The position numbers and the translations under genes are program-made. The notes under the pieces were generated by a model. That model searched no databases. It saw only the letters and a program-made list of their open reading frames with translations, and had not been told where the DNA came from. This document shows, one piece after another, positions 42,073 through 50,381 of a stretch of 62,218 nt of DNA; positions within the stretch are counted from its first letter, which is position 1, and every line of letters begins with the position of its first letter. Source of the DNA: Anaerolineae bacterium (GTDB lineage Bacteria; Chloroflexota; Anaerolineae; Aggregatilineales; UBA3940); contig JAFGNO010000192.1 of NCBI GenBank assembly GCA_016926985.1, forward strand, positions 1 to 62,218. The letters run 5' to 3'.

Positions 42073-43596
42073 TTGGCAGCAAACAGGAATCAGGGAGGAG
42101 TCAGGGCGTCTGTTCTGGGCTTGTTGATTGCTGTCTGTACTGCTGGCTGTCAGACTGAGGTAGTCCCCACGGCATTGCCAGAAACGCCCACGCCCGAACC
42201 CACCTGGACGGCAACGCCAACCAGCATGCCCACACTGGAACCAACGCTGGAGCAAACGCCCTTGCCAACAGAACCTGGCCCTGAGATTGTCGAGCAATAT
42301 CGGGTGCCGATTTATGATCAAACCGAGTCGATCTATCCACTGGTGGGGCAGATCGATTATGCCGTACGCATTGAGCTTCAGGCTATCACCGATTCTCTGG
42401 ATGTGGTGCTAACGCTGGAAAATCCTGCGGGGGATCGCCTGATGACGGCGGATTCGGGCGGTGCGGGAGAAGCTGAGATTATCGGCACATTTGAGTTCCC
42501 GGGTGAGGGTATATACGAGATTGGCATCCGCGCCCACGGCGGCGAAGGTGAAGCTCTGCTGACCATCTATAAACTGGAACCATCAGACATTGAGGGGGGA
42601 GGCGTTCTATCGGTCACGGGTGGTCAGATGACTGGCGTCATGGCCCGACCCGGATCATACCACACGTTCCGTTTGCAGGTTGTCCGGGGGATGCGCTTTA
42701 ACCTCTGGGCACAGGCGCTCACTCTGGACCTTGACCTGCTGTTTTATCTCTACAGCCCGGAGGGCATCCTGATCGCGGCAGTTGATGATACAATCGGTTT
42801 GGACCCCTATCTCTGGAATTTCATGCCCGATCAAACGGGCGTATACACAGTGGTACTGGCGAATTATGATGAGAATGGTGGGAATTACCTGCTTGGTGTG
42901 GCTCCGGCGGAGAGCAATGGTGCGGCCACTCTCCATACAACAACAATTCTTGAAATATCAGGGTTTCCCCGAAAAAGCGTCTGGCTGACTGTTGATGGTC
43001 AGGCCATGGATGGGATTCGCGTCTTTGCCACCCCAACAACATTTGCTGTTGATGTGACCATCGCTGTCTATGATCCCTACGGCAATCGGTTGCAATATAT
43101 TGATGAATGGGATGCTGGTTACCAGGAGAAGCTGTCCGTATTCCAGTTCCCTTACGATGGCGTATACCAGATCGAGTTCACCACGGTGCTCGACGGTGGT
43201 ACAATTGAATACACCATTCAGCCCCTGGGGCTTGCAGAGATCAATAATGGTGGAGAAATTAGCCCGGGGCTAACAGGTTTGGATGGGATTATCCCTGGCA
43301 CGGGGTCGTTGCTGTCTTACTACTTTGACGGTCAACAGGATCAGATTATCGGGATCGATGCGCATGCTATGCCATCTGACCGGCTGGATCTTGGCTTTGA
43401 CCTGTATGGCCCTCATGGGGAGCACCTTGCCACCGGCAGTGACACCATCGGGCGGAACCCACAGCTCTCCGAGTTTCAACTGCCGGAAACAGGGCGCTAT
43501 ACCCTGGTTGTCTACAATGTAGGGAGAACCTGGGGGCATTTCTCGGTGTTGGTTACTTATCCTGATGCAGCAACGCCGACCCCGGCGCCACACTAA
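42073..43596 (+). CDS. Secreted lipoprotein with repeated beta-sandwich (pre-peptidase C-terminal-like) domains, copy 2
   Basis: About 507 aa, a paralogue of the preceding gene. The signal region is LGLLIAVCTAGCQTE with lipobox TAGC, then a long linker of Pro, Thr and Glu (about 40 residues). Four beta domains follow, with recurrent elements such as FPGEGIYEIGIRA, PDQTGVYTVVLAN and LPETGRYTLVVY. The start is a TTG at 42073, placed 9 nt after AGGGAGG; no ATG is in reach. A strong bidirectional terminator overlaps the stop codon. Function is unknown. Confidence 0.8.
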   Translation: MAANRNQGGVRASVLGLLIAVCTAGCQTEVVPTALPETPTPEPTWTATPTSMPTLEPTLEQTPLPTEPGPEIVEQYRVPIYDQTESIYPLVGQIDYAVRIELQAITDSLDVVLTLENPAGDRLMTADSGGAGEAEIIGTFEFPGEGIYEIGIRAHGGEGEALLTIYKLEPSDIEGGGVLSVTGGQMTGVMARPGSYHTFRLQVVRGMRFNLWAQALTLDLDLLFYLYSPEGILIAAVDDTIGLDPYLWNFMPDQTGVYTVVLANYDENGGNYLLGVAPAESNGAATLHTTTILEISGFPRKSVWLTVDGQAMDGIRVFATPTTFAVDVTIAVYDPYGNRLQYIDEWDAGYQEKLSVFQFPYDGVYQIEFTTVLDGGTIEYTIQPLGLAEINNGGEISPGLTGLDGIIPGTGSLLSYYFDGQQDQIIGIDAHAMPSDRLDLGFDLYGPHGEHLATGSDTIGRNPQLSEFQLPETGRYTLVVYNVGRTWGHFSVLVTYPDAATPTPAPH

Positions 43597-43622
43597 AAAG
43601 CCGGGTGTATCACCCGGCTTTT
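43596..43622. terminator. Bidirectional terminator between lipoprotein and rplY genes
   Basis: A GCCGGGTG/CACCCGGC stem with a 3-nt loop is flanked by AAAA on one side and TTTT on the other, so it acts in both directions. It separates two convergent genes. Confidence 0.88.
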
Positions 43623-43647
43623 CGGCGCTTTTCTGTTAATCTGGCTA

Positions 43648-44310
43648 TTAATCTTCTTCGTCTTCTTCGCGACGCTCTCTGATGACCTCAACTTCCTGTT
43701 CGCCATCAATGAAGAGTTCTTCTTTCTCTACCTCTTCCTTGATCTCCTCTTCAAGCCGCATATAATCGATCTTGATGACCAGCTCGTTCAAATCGGTTTG
43801 AGCAGTGCAGCCTTTTGGCAGATCCAGTTCGCCAACGGTTATCTGCATTCCCACTTCATCAAGCTTGCTGATATCCACCTCGATATGAGAGGGGAGATCG
43901 CCCGGAAGGGCTTCAATGCTGAGGTTGCTCATACCCTGCATAATAGTTCCCATCCCGCTTTCGACAGCGGGCGATTCGTTTACAAGCAGGATTGGGACAT
44001 CAGCCGCGATCAGACGCGTCATTGATACCCGGTAGAAATCCACGTGCAGGATATCGCCTCGAATAGGTTCGCGTTGGACCTTTCGGGCAAGTACCGGGAT
44101 GGCCTCTTTGCCCAGTTGAAGCTCTATGACCTGTGTTCCGCCTGCGTCCAGAAGGGTTTGCCGCAGGGGGCCCTGTTGAATGGAAATGGTGATTGGCTCT
44201 GATTCTGGCCCATAGACCACAGCCGGGATGAGTCCTTCCCGTCGTAGGTGTCTGACTTTCTTGCCAATAATATCGCGGTTTTGAATCTCTAGCTTTAAGG
44301 GGTCGCTCAT
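43648..44310 (-). CDS. rplY: 50S ribosomal protein L25/general stress protein Ctc
   Basis: 220 aa, the long two-domain CTC form. The N-terminal L25 domain (about 1-95) includes LRREGLIPAVVYG and HVDFYRVS; the C-terminal beta domain (about 96-190) includes PGDLPSHIEVDISKLD. An acidic tail of Glu and Asp ends the protein. It binds 5S rRNA. An AAGAGGAGAAGG site precedes the ATG. It has its own promoter in the 195-nt spacer after the radical SAM gene. Confidence 0.96.
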   Translation of the reverse strand: MSDPLKLEIQNRDIIGKKVRHLRREGLIPAVVYGPESEPITISIQQGPLRQTLLDAGGTQVIELQLGKEAIPVLARKVQREPIRGDILHVDFYRVSMTRLIAADVPILLVNESPAVESGMGTIMQGMSNLSIEALPGDLPSHIEVDISKLDEVGMQITVGELDLPKGCTAQTDLNELVIKIDYMRLEEEIKEEVEKEELFIDGEQEVEVIRERREEDEED

Positions 44311-44441
44311 AACTTACCTTCTCCTCTTGATCGCCAGGCCGTTTCCCTCAGTCCACAGCTGGCGGAATCAGCGTATTAACGCGTAAAGTGATGGGCTTAC
44401 TCCGGTATTTAGAAATTCCCGGGGACGGCCTCGCAGGCGCT

Positions 44442-44470
44442 ATTTTACCGGGTGGAACAAACACCGTCAA
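44442..44470 (-). promoter_or_regulatory. Predicted promoter for rplY
   Basis: TTGACG and TAAAAT are exactly 17 nt apart on the minus strand, giving a leader of about 125 nt. Confidence 0.6.
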
Positions 44471-44505
44471 CAGGTATATTTACAAGCCAACTGCCGGGTC
44501 ATGAG

Positions 44506-46413
44506 TTACTGCCGTTTTCCCCGATTGGAAACCGGGACAACGGGCGGGCACTTCCAGGCTTGTGACGGCGTTTTAGCTCGCTCTGAAGCAAAGGCAGGCA
44601 AAATGCCGCAGGCGTAACACTGCTGCCGACAGTCTTCGCGGATTTTCCCTCGCTGGCTCATCAGGTAGTCCTGCAAGAGATACTTTTTCCGGACGCCAGT
44701 GCTTATGTGATCCCAGGCAAAGACCTCATCCGTTGGTCGTAGGCGGTGGGTATAGAAGAACGGATCGATGTCATTTTCCTCCAATGCCTGCATCCAGGCT
44801 GCATGTTGATAATGCTCCTGCCATGCATCGAATTTGCTGCCAAGTTCCCATGCGCGCGATATGACTGGCCCCAATCGGCGGTCCCCACGTGAGAGCAGGC
44901 CTTCCAGGAGTGTCTCTTCTACCCGGTTCCAGCGCAACTGCAGTCCCTTGCCCCGTATTTCTCGTTTTAACAGGTTGAGCTTGGCTTCTATCTGATCGAA
45001 AGCATCCATTGTCACCCACTGAAAGGGTGTATGGGGCTTCGGGATAAATGTACTGACGCTCACATTCACGGAGGCCCGCAATCCATGAAGCTTGCGTCCT
45101 TCCGTAAGCACCGCTTTTGACAGATCGACAATGGCCTGCACATCAGCAATGGTTTCAGATGGATGCCCAATCATGAAATACAGTTTTATTGTCCGCCAAC
45201 CCCTTTTATACACGGCATGGGCTGCGTCCAGAACCTGTCGATCCGGGACAAACTTGTTGATGATTCTGCGCATATGCTCTGTCGCAGCTTCCGGCGCAAA
45301 AGTAAAACCACCACGTTTATTTTCTTTCAGCGCCTCCATCAGATCGGCGCTGGATGATTCGATCCGTAAGCTGGGGAGGCCGATCGAAAGATGCCGCCCC
45401 GCGAAGTGATGGCTTATGGTTTCAACCAGGTCGACGATTGATGAATAATCCGACGAGGAGAGAGATAACAGGGCTGCTTCCTCATAGCCGGTGACGGAGA
45501 CAGCCTTTTCAATTGCCAGGACGATATCCTCAATGCTGCGCTCTCTAACGGGGCGTGTTACCATCCCGGCATGGCAGAACCGGCATCCGCGCGTGCAGCC
45601 ACGCATGATCTCAATGGGCACCCGGTTGTGTACCGTGTCGATGTTCGGGACAACAAACTGCGTTGGGGGAGGGGGAAGAACAGCAACGAGCCGCTTGAGC
45701 ACCGGGTATTGGGCATGTGGGTGATTTGTTTCTACCTTCTGAATGGTCCCGTTGTCATGATAGGTTACATCGTAGAACCGGGGGATATACACGCCAGGTA
45801 TGCGGGCCAATCGTTCAAATTGCTGCGCCCTATTGGCCTCGGAAAGCTTCAAATCCTTTACAGCTTCGGTAATCTCAATGATCGCCTCTTCCCCTTCACC
45901 AATGACAAACAGGTCGATAAAGTCCGCCAATGGTTCCGGGTTATAGCAGGCATGGCCTCCGGCAATGACCAGCGGCATTGAGTGATCCCGTTCCCGGCTG
46001 AGCAGGGGCAGACCGGAAAGCGAGAGCACTTGCAGGACATTGGTGTATAGCTGTTCATAGGGGATGCTGATAGCCAGAATGTCAAACGCGGATACCGGGT
46101 GTTTTGTCTCCAGCGAATAGAGAGGGATACCGGCTTTGCTCATCTGGTTTTCCATATCGGGCCACGGGAGATAAACGCGTTCAGCAAGCATGTCATCACG
46201 CCGGTTGATCAGCTCGTAGAATATCGCTAACCCAAGATTCGGCATTCCGATCTCATATACATCCGGAAAACACAGGGCCGCTTTCAGGTCAATTGTGTCC
46301 CAGCGCTTCACGACGGCGTTGTATTCGCCGCCAACATACCGGCCCGGTATCTGGACTTTGAGTAGAAAGCTGGAGAGCGCCTGGTCAATCTGGTCAGGTG
46401 AAAGCATGGGCAA
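44506..46413 (-). CDS. TIGR03960-family radical SAM protein (B12-binding-like N-terminus)
   Basis: 635 aa. The N-terminal 190 residues resemble a B12-binding domain (VYEIGMPNLGLAIFYELIN, VIAGGHACYNPEPL). The radical SAM motif is GCTRGCRFC near residue 275, followed by a TIM-barrel section and a Cys-rich tail (QQCYACG). The family usually lies beside a DUF2344 partner gene; here that gene is at 51171 on the other strand. Its reaction is unknown. The start is TTG, 9 nt after AGGAG; an in-frame ATG two codons later is the alternative. Confidence 0.88.
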   Translation of the reverse strand: MPMLSPDQIDQALSSFLLKVQIPGRYVGGEYNAVVKRWDTIDLKAALCFPDVYEIGMPNLGLAIFYELINRRDDMLAERVYLPWPDMENQMSKAGIPLYSLETKHPVSAFDILAISIPYEQLYTNVLQVLSLSGLPLLSRERDHSMPLVIAGGHACYNPEPLADFIDLFVIGEGEEAIIEITEAVKDLKLSEANRAQQFERLARIPGVYIPRFYDVTYHDNGTIQKVETNHPHAQYPVLKRLVAVLPPPPTQFVVPNIDTVHNRVPIEIMRGCTRGCRFCHAGMVTRPVRERSIEDIVLAIEKAVSVTGYEEAALLSLSSSDYSSIVDLVETISHHFAGRHLSIGLPSLRIESSSADLMEALKENKRGGFTFAPEAATEHMRRIINKFVPDRQVLDAAHAVYKRGWRTIKLYFMIGHPSETIADVQAIVDLSKAVLTEGRKLHGLRASVNVSVSTFIPKPHTPFQWVTMDAFDQIEAKLNLLKREIRGKGLQLRWNRVEETLLEGLLSRGDRRLGPVISRAWELGSKFDAWQEHYQHAAWMQALEENDIDPFFYTHRLRPTDEVFAWDHISTGVRKKYLLQDYLMSQRGKIREDCRQQCYACGILPAFASERAKTPSQAWKCPPVVPVSNRGKRQ

Positions 46414-46439
46414 TTAGTAGAACTCCTGAAAGGAAACAT

Positions 46440-46466
46440 ACAGCCGGGCTCGCAGGCTCCGGCTGT
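46440..46466 (-). promoter_or_regulatory. Stem-loop in the radical SAM gene leader
   Basis: ACAGCCGG and CCGGCTGT form a perfect 8-bp stem with an 11-nt loop, between the predicted promoter and the ribosome site. It may influence expression; it lacks a T run directly after it. Confidence 0.3.
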
Positions 46467-46490
46467 TGTATTCGCATTTCCGTTAGGGGA

Positions 46491-46520
46491 AGTATACTGC
46501 GTGAGTTCACCCGTTTGCAA
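46491..46520 (-). promoter_or_regulatory. Predicted promoter for the radical SAM gene
   Basis: TTGCAA and TATACT are 18 nt apart on the minus strand, about 80 nt upstream of the start. Confidence 0.5.
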
Positions 46521-46530
46521 AGATGGATGA

Positions 46531-47136
46531 TCAGGGGGAGGGGGATTGTCCGTTCAGTATGTCTGAGATATATCCATCAACCAGTTGTTCCGTCAAAATT
46601 CCCAGGTGTTCTATGCGGATAATACCCTCTGGATCAATCCAGATAGTAGTGGGCAATGGACGCACCTCATACAACGCCATAATATCGCCCGCGGGGTCCA
46701 GGACAATGGTGAATGAAAGTGAAAGCTCTTCAACAAAACCCCGGACAATATCCTCGCTTTCCCCGACATTGACTGCCAGAATGACCAGCTCGCTGCTCGC
46801 ATAACGCCAGTGAGCGGCCTCAAGCACAGGCATTTCAATCCGGCAGGGGGCACACCAGCTTGCCCAGAAATTGAGTGCTACGATTCTTCCCCTGAACTGG
46901 CTCAACTGGATCGTCTCTCCGGTGCTGCTCAGTGAGGTGAAATCGGGCGCAATTTGCCCTGCACTGATGCTGTCGGGGATGGGTGTTGGGCCTCCGGGGG
47001 GGACTATGGAACCGGTTCTTGTTGGGTTAAGAATGGTGAACAGCGCCATTAGCATGCCGACAACCAGCCCTGAACCCATGATGATCACAAGGGCAACAGG
47101 GAATGACCTGCCCTGGTCTGGAAGCTTGCCAGTCAT
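46531..47136 (-). CDS. TlpA/ResA-like membrane-anchored thioredoxin
   Basis: 201 aa. An N-terminal membrane anchor (about 13-36) and a Pro-rich linker precede a thioredoxin domain whose redox motif is WCAPC (C95, C98), preceded by ALNFWAS and followed by a cis-Pro loop (LPTTIWID). It should act outside the cytoplasmic membrane in thiol exchange or haem and cofactor maturation. It is last in a minus-strand cluster after a beta-propeller, a DUF1980 protein and a permease; the gap to the propeller gene is 21 nt. Confidence 0.92.
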   Translation of the reverse strand: MTGKLPDQGRSFPVALVIIMGSGLVVGMLMALFTILNPTRTGSIVPPGGPTPIPDSISAGQIAPDFTSLSSTGETIQLSQFRGRIVALNFWASWCAPCRIEMPVLEAAHWRYASSELVILAVNVGESEDIVRGFVEELSLSFTIVLDPAGDIMALYEVRPLPTTIWIDPEGIIRIEHLGILTEQLVDGYISDILNGQSPSP

Positions 47137-47157
47137 GATGGCATTCCCGCTGCTGCT

Positions 47158-48522
47158 TTAAGGCAGCCAATGCGCCATAAAACCATTGTCCACTACCTTA
47201 TCGATCTTCTCCGTTTCCAGGTCGTATATCCAGATTTCCGCCTGGGCCTGCGTTCCACCCAGGGCAAATCGCTGGAAGAGCAGATGGGTTCCTGCAGGAT
47301 GCCACGCCAGCTGCGTATTATTGTAGTTGGCATCAGCAGTTATCTCAGCCAGGGTCCCGGCTTCCAGATTGTAGAGCATCAACTGGCTGCCCATTCCGAG
47401 CGTTCGGTCAATTCGTCTGCTGGTAAAGGCCAGCCATCTGCCATCAGGCGACCAGGCAGGCCCCCGGTCTTCCTGTGCATCTTCAAACAATCGGCGCAGC
47501 CCCCCGTTCTCACTCAGGTCTGCCAGCCAGATTTCAGTGTAATACTGCCTGCCCACAGGGTGGATGTCTGTGTAGGCAATCAGTCTGCTGTCAGGTGAGA
47601 ATACGCCCGAATCGCCCATGCTGTTTGGCGCCAGGCTGTTAGCGCCTGTTTCGATAAAGACTATCCGGATTGAGGCGATATTTGCGTCAAAGAACGCCAG
47701 GTATTTGCCGTCGGGGCTCCATACAGGCTGGATTCCCAGCACCTGGTTGTCTTCAAATATCGGTGTGTTAGTCTCACTTATCGTGTCATATACCCATATA
47801 CGCGATGGAGACAGCATTCCACTGTCAGTCAGGACTTGCCGCTCATAGGCCAGGAGCCGCCCATCCGGTGACCAGGCAGGAGACCCGCATGAACCCGGGA
47901 GGCAGTCAATAAGGATTTTCTGCCCCCCGGTATCAATGCTGACCGACCAGATGTGATGGCGCCCGTCGCCATCATTGACGGTAATGGCTAACTGCCGGTC
48001 GGGGCTGGTAGGGTTGATTGAGTAGTCGTATATGCCGTCGTTGTGGGTGAACACGCTGACCGGTTGCGCGCCGCTCTCCGGGATTAACCACAGCGTGTCA
48101 GCGGTTGCATCAGCAGGCGCCAGGTAGAGAACACCGGGTTCTCGGGGCGTAAATGACCATCTGAAATCTCGCTTAATTTTTCGACCGGATAAAGATACCC
48201 CACCAGCCGACAAAACCACCTCATACTCCTGACCGGGTGTAAATGCTTGTTCCGGTATGAATACCAGGTTATTCCCTTCCCAGGTGATTGCGCCAGCAAC
48301 GGGTGGCGTGATCGAAAACCGGCCTTCGATGCTTGTTGTATTCACTGGTTCGCTGAATGAGAGCATAATCTCCGTGATGAGTGGGGGATTGTTGTCTTCA
48401 GGTGTGGTCAGCCTGACTGTCACACCCCGGCTGCTGCCAATCCATATCTCTATACCCAAAACGGCTATCAGGAGGGCGATGGTGGACAGCACCAGGCGGT
48501 CAAAGCGGTCGGGTCTTGACAT
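47158..48522 (-). CDS. Membrane-anchored Ig-like/TolB-type beta-propeller protein
   Basis: 454 aa. An N-terminal signal anchor (about 11-28) is followed by a bacterial Ig-like domain (about 35-125: PLITEIMLSFSEPV, FTPGQEYEVVL) and then WD40-like TolB blades with repeated PAWSPDGRLLAYE, PVWSPDGKYLAFF and PAWSPDGRWLAFTS. Extracytoplasmic orientation is inferred. Such proteins scaffold complexes or bind ligands. It is 4 nt from the DUF1980 gene and 21 nt upstream of the TlpA-like gene. Confidence 0.88.
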   Translation of the reverse strand: MSRPDRFDRLVLSTIALLIAVLGIEIWIGSSRGVTVRLTTPEDNNPPLITEIMLSFSEPVNTTSIEGRFSITPPVAGAITWEGNNLVFIPEQAFTPGQEYEVVLSAGGVSLSGRKIKRDFRWSFTPREPGVLYLAPADATADTLWLIPESGAQPVSVFTHNDGIYDYSINPTSPDRQLAITVNDGDGRHHIWSVSIDTGGQKILIDCLPGSCGSPAWSPDGRLLAYERQVLTDSGMLSPSRIWVYDTISETNTPIFEDNQVLGIQPVWSPDGKYLAFFDANIASIRIVFIETGANSLAPNSMGDSGVFSPDSRLIAYTDIHPVGRQYYTEIWLADLSENGGLRRLFEDAQEDRGPAWSPDGRWLAFTSRRIDRTLGMGSQLMLYNLEAGTLAEITADANYNNTQLAWHPAGTHLLFQRFALGGTQAQAEIWIYDLETEKIDKVVDNGFMAHWLP

Positions 48523-48526
48523 GGCG

Positions 48527-49270
48527 TTATGGATAAAGATAGGGTTGCTCAGGCTGCTGGATTGGCTGGATGCTCTCAGCCATCAAGATGATGGTTGGTA
48601 CACCATCCAGCATGCCCTCGCTAAAATGACCCTGGGCGCGAACCCACGAATCAACTGGAAGACCTGAGACATCCGGGGACTGAACGACCAGCCCAACCGC
48701 AATGGCATCAGCCACACAGCAGGTGATGACAAATCGCCCAACCATGATCTGGTCTGCCGACAGCCTGCTGCCCCGGTATACAAAACCGATCACTTCTGCT
48801 TCCACACCGTTCAAAGCAGTCGGGTCGGTCTGAGCATGGATAATCCGCGCCCAGTCGAGCAGATTCCTTTCTCCAGGTATGGCAGCCAGGGTGTGTTGCT
48901 CTGCGCTTTCGGAACCACCCGGGGCCATGGCAAATCCCCTGTTAGTAACAGCCCCGGCGCCCAGCGGTTGGGCAGGAACCAGCACTCCCAGAATGAGGGG
49001 CAGTGTTACCAGAAGCATCGACCAGGCGGCTTTCCTGTTTCCCTCATATCGGTCGGTTTTGGCTGTACCGGCTGGCTGCTGTTGATCCACCAGATTGTAG
49101 GAACTGGCAATGGCAATCAGCAGGATCACCGCCAGCAGTACCAGCCAGCCAAATCGCGTTCCGATATAGAAGTAGAGCGTACCGCTGACCAGCTTCTGGG
49201 CGAAAAAAATAGCCATAAGAATGAGCAGCAGGGCTTGCAGCCGCCGGTGGAGAGAATGAGAACTTCTCAT
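48527..49270 (-). CDS. TIGR03943/DUF1980 membrane protein (YcgQ-like)
   Basis: 247 aa. Three N-terminal hydrophobic spans (about 8-95) precede an extracytoplasmic domain with the family's CCVAD motif (ITCCVADA), GFVYRGSRL and WVRAQGHF. The family is paired with PF03773 permeases (YcgR-like), as it is here with a 2-nt gap. In Bacillus related pairs have been linked to metal homeostasis, but the transported substrate is unproven. Confidence 0.85.
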   Translation of the reverse strand: MRSSHSLHRRLQALLLILMAIFFAQKLVSGTLYFYIGTRFGWLVLLAVILLIAIASSYNLVDQQQPAGTAKTDRYEGNRKAAWSMLLVTLPLILGVLVPAQPLGAGAVTNRGFAMAPGGSESAEQHTLAAIPGERNLLDWARIIHAQTDPTALNGVEAEVIGFVYRGSRLSADQIMVGRFVITCCVADAIAVGLVVQSPDVSGLPVDSWVRAQGHFSEGMLDGVPTIILMAESIQPIQQPEQPYLYP

Positions 49271-49272
49271 CG

Positions 49273-50199
49273 TTATCCACCTCCGACCAGGTTAATAAAC
49301 AGGCTGGATACCATAGACAGGAGCAGCGTGAGCAGAAACAGGTAGATCACATATTTCTGTTTGAATACTCCCAGAAACATCAGCGTGCTTTTAATATCGA
49401 TCATTGGGCCAAATACCAGAAACCCCAGCACCGACCCGGTTGTGAACGTGTTGATAAAAGCCAGCGCCAGGAATGCATCCACCGTAGAGCAGATCGCAAG
49501 AACGTATGCCAGCAGGTGCATGATTGCTACGGATAGGACTGGCCCGGACCCCGCAGAAAGCAGGGCGCTCCGGGGAAAGACAGTTTGCATCAATGATGCC
49601 AGCAGTGAACCGATGATCAGGTATGGTGCCATTTCAAAGAATTCTTCTCCTGCGTGGCTCATAGCATGGCGCAGCCGGCTTGGTAGCGGGAGCTTGTTAT
49701 GATGGATGTGGTCGCAGGATGTGGCTGCATCTTCAGTTTGTCTTATCGACGCCTGTCGCAGGATTTGAGATGGGTTGTTATGAAAGGAGAAGACGATTCC
49801 TATGCTGACGGCGATGGCAAAACCCAGTAGAAAACGACCAATCAGGATTGGTCCCCAGCCAAATGCAGCATAGGTGCTTGCCATGACCACCGGGTTGATG
49901 ATGGGTGCAGCAAGGAGGAAGCTCAGCCCTGCCGATATGGGGAGCCCTTTGTTAAACAGCCGTCTGGTCAGTGGCACAACCCCGCATTCACATACCGGGA
50001 ATGTCAATCCCAGCAGTCCACCAACGAACGCAGCAAGGAATTGGCTGCGGGGCATAAATTGCTTGAAACTGTCTTGGCTGACAAAGACTTCAACCAGTCC
50101 GGATGCGACTGATCCAAGCAGCAGGAATGGTACAGCTTCGACAAATATACCCAGGAAAACAGTGGTGAAGGTGATAATGCTCTCGCGTATGGCTGCCAG
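49273..50199 (-). CDS. PF03773-type permease (YcgR-like) with non-AUG start
   Basis: About 308 aa if translation starts at CTG 50199. The family core is PVCECGVVPLTRRL near the N-terminal third, FLLAAPIINPVV, and a second half with DAFLALAFINTFTTGSVLGF. The first ATG (50055) lies only three residues before this core and would delete the first span. The frame upstream encodes FLGIFVEAVPFLLLG and LVEVF, just as relatives do, up to an in-frame stop at 50242. No ATG, GTG or TTG occurs between, but GGGAGG lies 9 nt before CTG 50199. An ATT at 50226 is an alternative. It is coupled to the DUF1980 gene. Confidence 0.8.
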   Translation of the reverse strand: MAAIRESIITFTTVFLGIFVEAVPFLLLGSVASGLVEVFVSQDSFKQFMPRSQFLAAFVGGLLGLTFPVCECGVVPLTRRLFNKGLPISAGLSFLLAAPIINPVVMASTYAAFGWGPILIGRFLLGFAIAVSIGIVFSFHNNPSQILRQASIRQTEDAATSCDHIHHNKLPLPSRLRHAMSHAGEEFFEMAPYLIIGSLLASLMQTVFPRSALLSAGSGPVLSVAIMHLLAYVLAICSTVDAFLALAFINTFTTGSVLGFLVFGPMIDIKSTLMFLGVFKQKYVIYLFLLTLLLSMVSSLFINLVGGG

Positions 50200-50260
50200 G
50201 ACCCTTATCCTCCCGGATTGGTGAATGGGTATCAGGTTTTCTCAGGCGACCGCTTCGGTG

Positions 50261-50266
50261 ATTATA
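50261..50266 (-). promoter_or_regulatory. Possible -10 element for the permease cluster
   Basis: TATAAT on the minus strand, about 60 nt before the proposed CTG start. The -35 (TAGGAA) is poor. It shares the divergent spacer with the 50311 promoter. Confidence 0.35.
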
Positions 50267-50310
50267 GCGGATACAGGAGACAGTTCCTATTTGGTGGACG
50301 GGCGTGATTC

Positions 50311-50339
50311 TTGCTGCCATATCCACATTATGCTACGAT
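50311..50339 (+). promoter_or_regulatory. Predicted promoter for the helical protein gene
   Basis: TTGCTG and TACGAT are exactly 17 nt apart with TGC before the -10 (extended -10). It lies 43 nt before the ATG at 50382. Confidence 0.5.
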
Positions 50340-50381
50340 GGAAACACATTTCAGGACAACCGGCCCACGAGGAAAAGCTCA

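Noticed and set aside
48836..49345. A 169-codon plus-strand open frame opposite DUF1980.
   Set aside because: It is rich in Gln, Arg and His in the way of antisense translation, and the real gene has the CCVAD motif.
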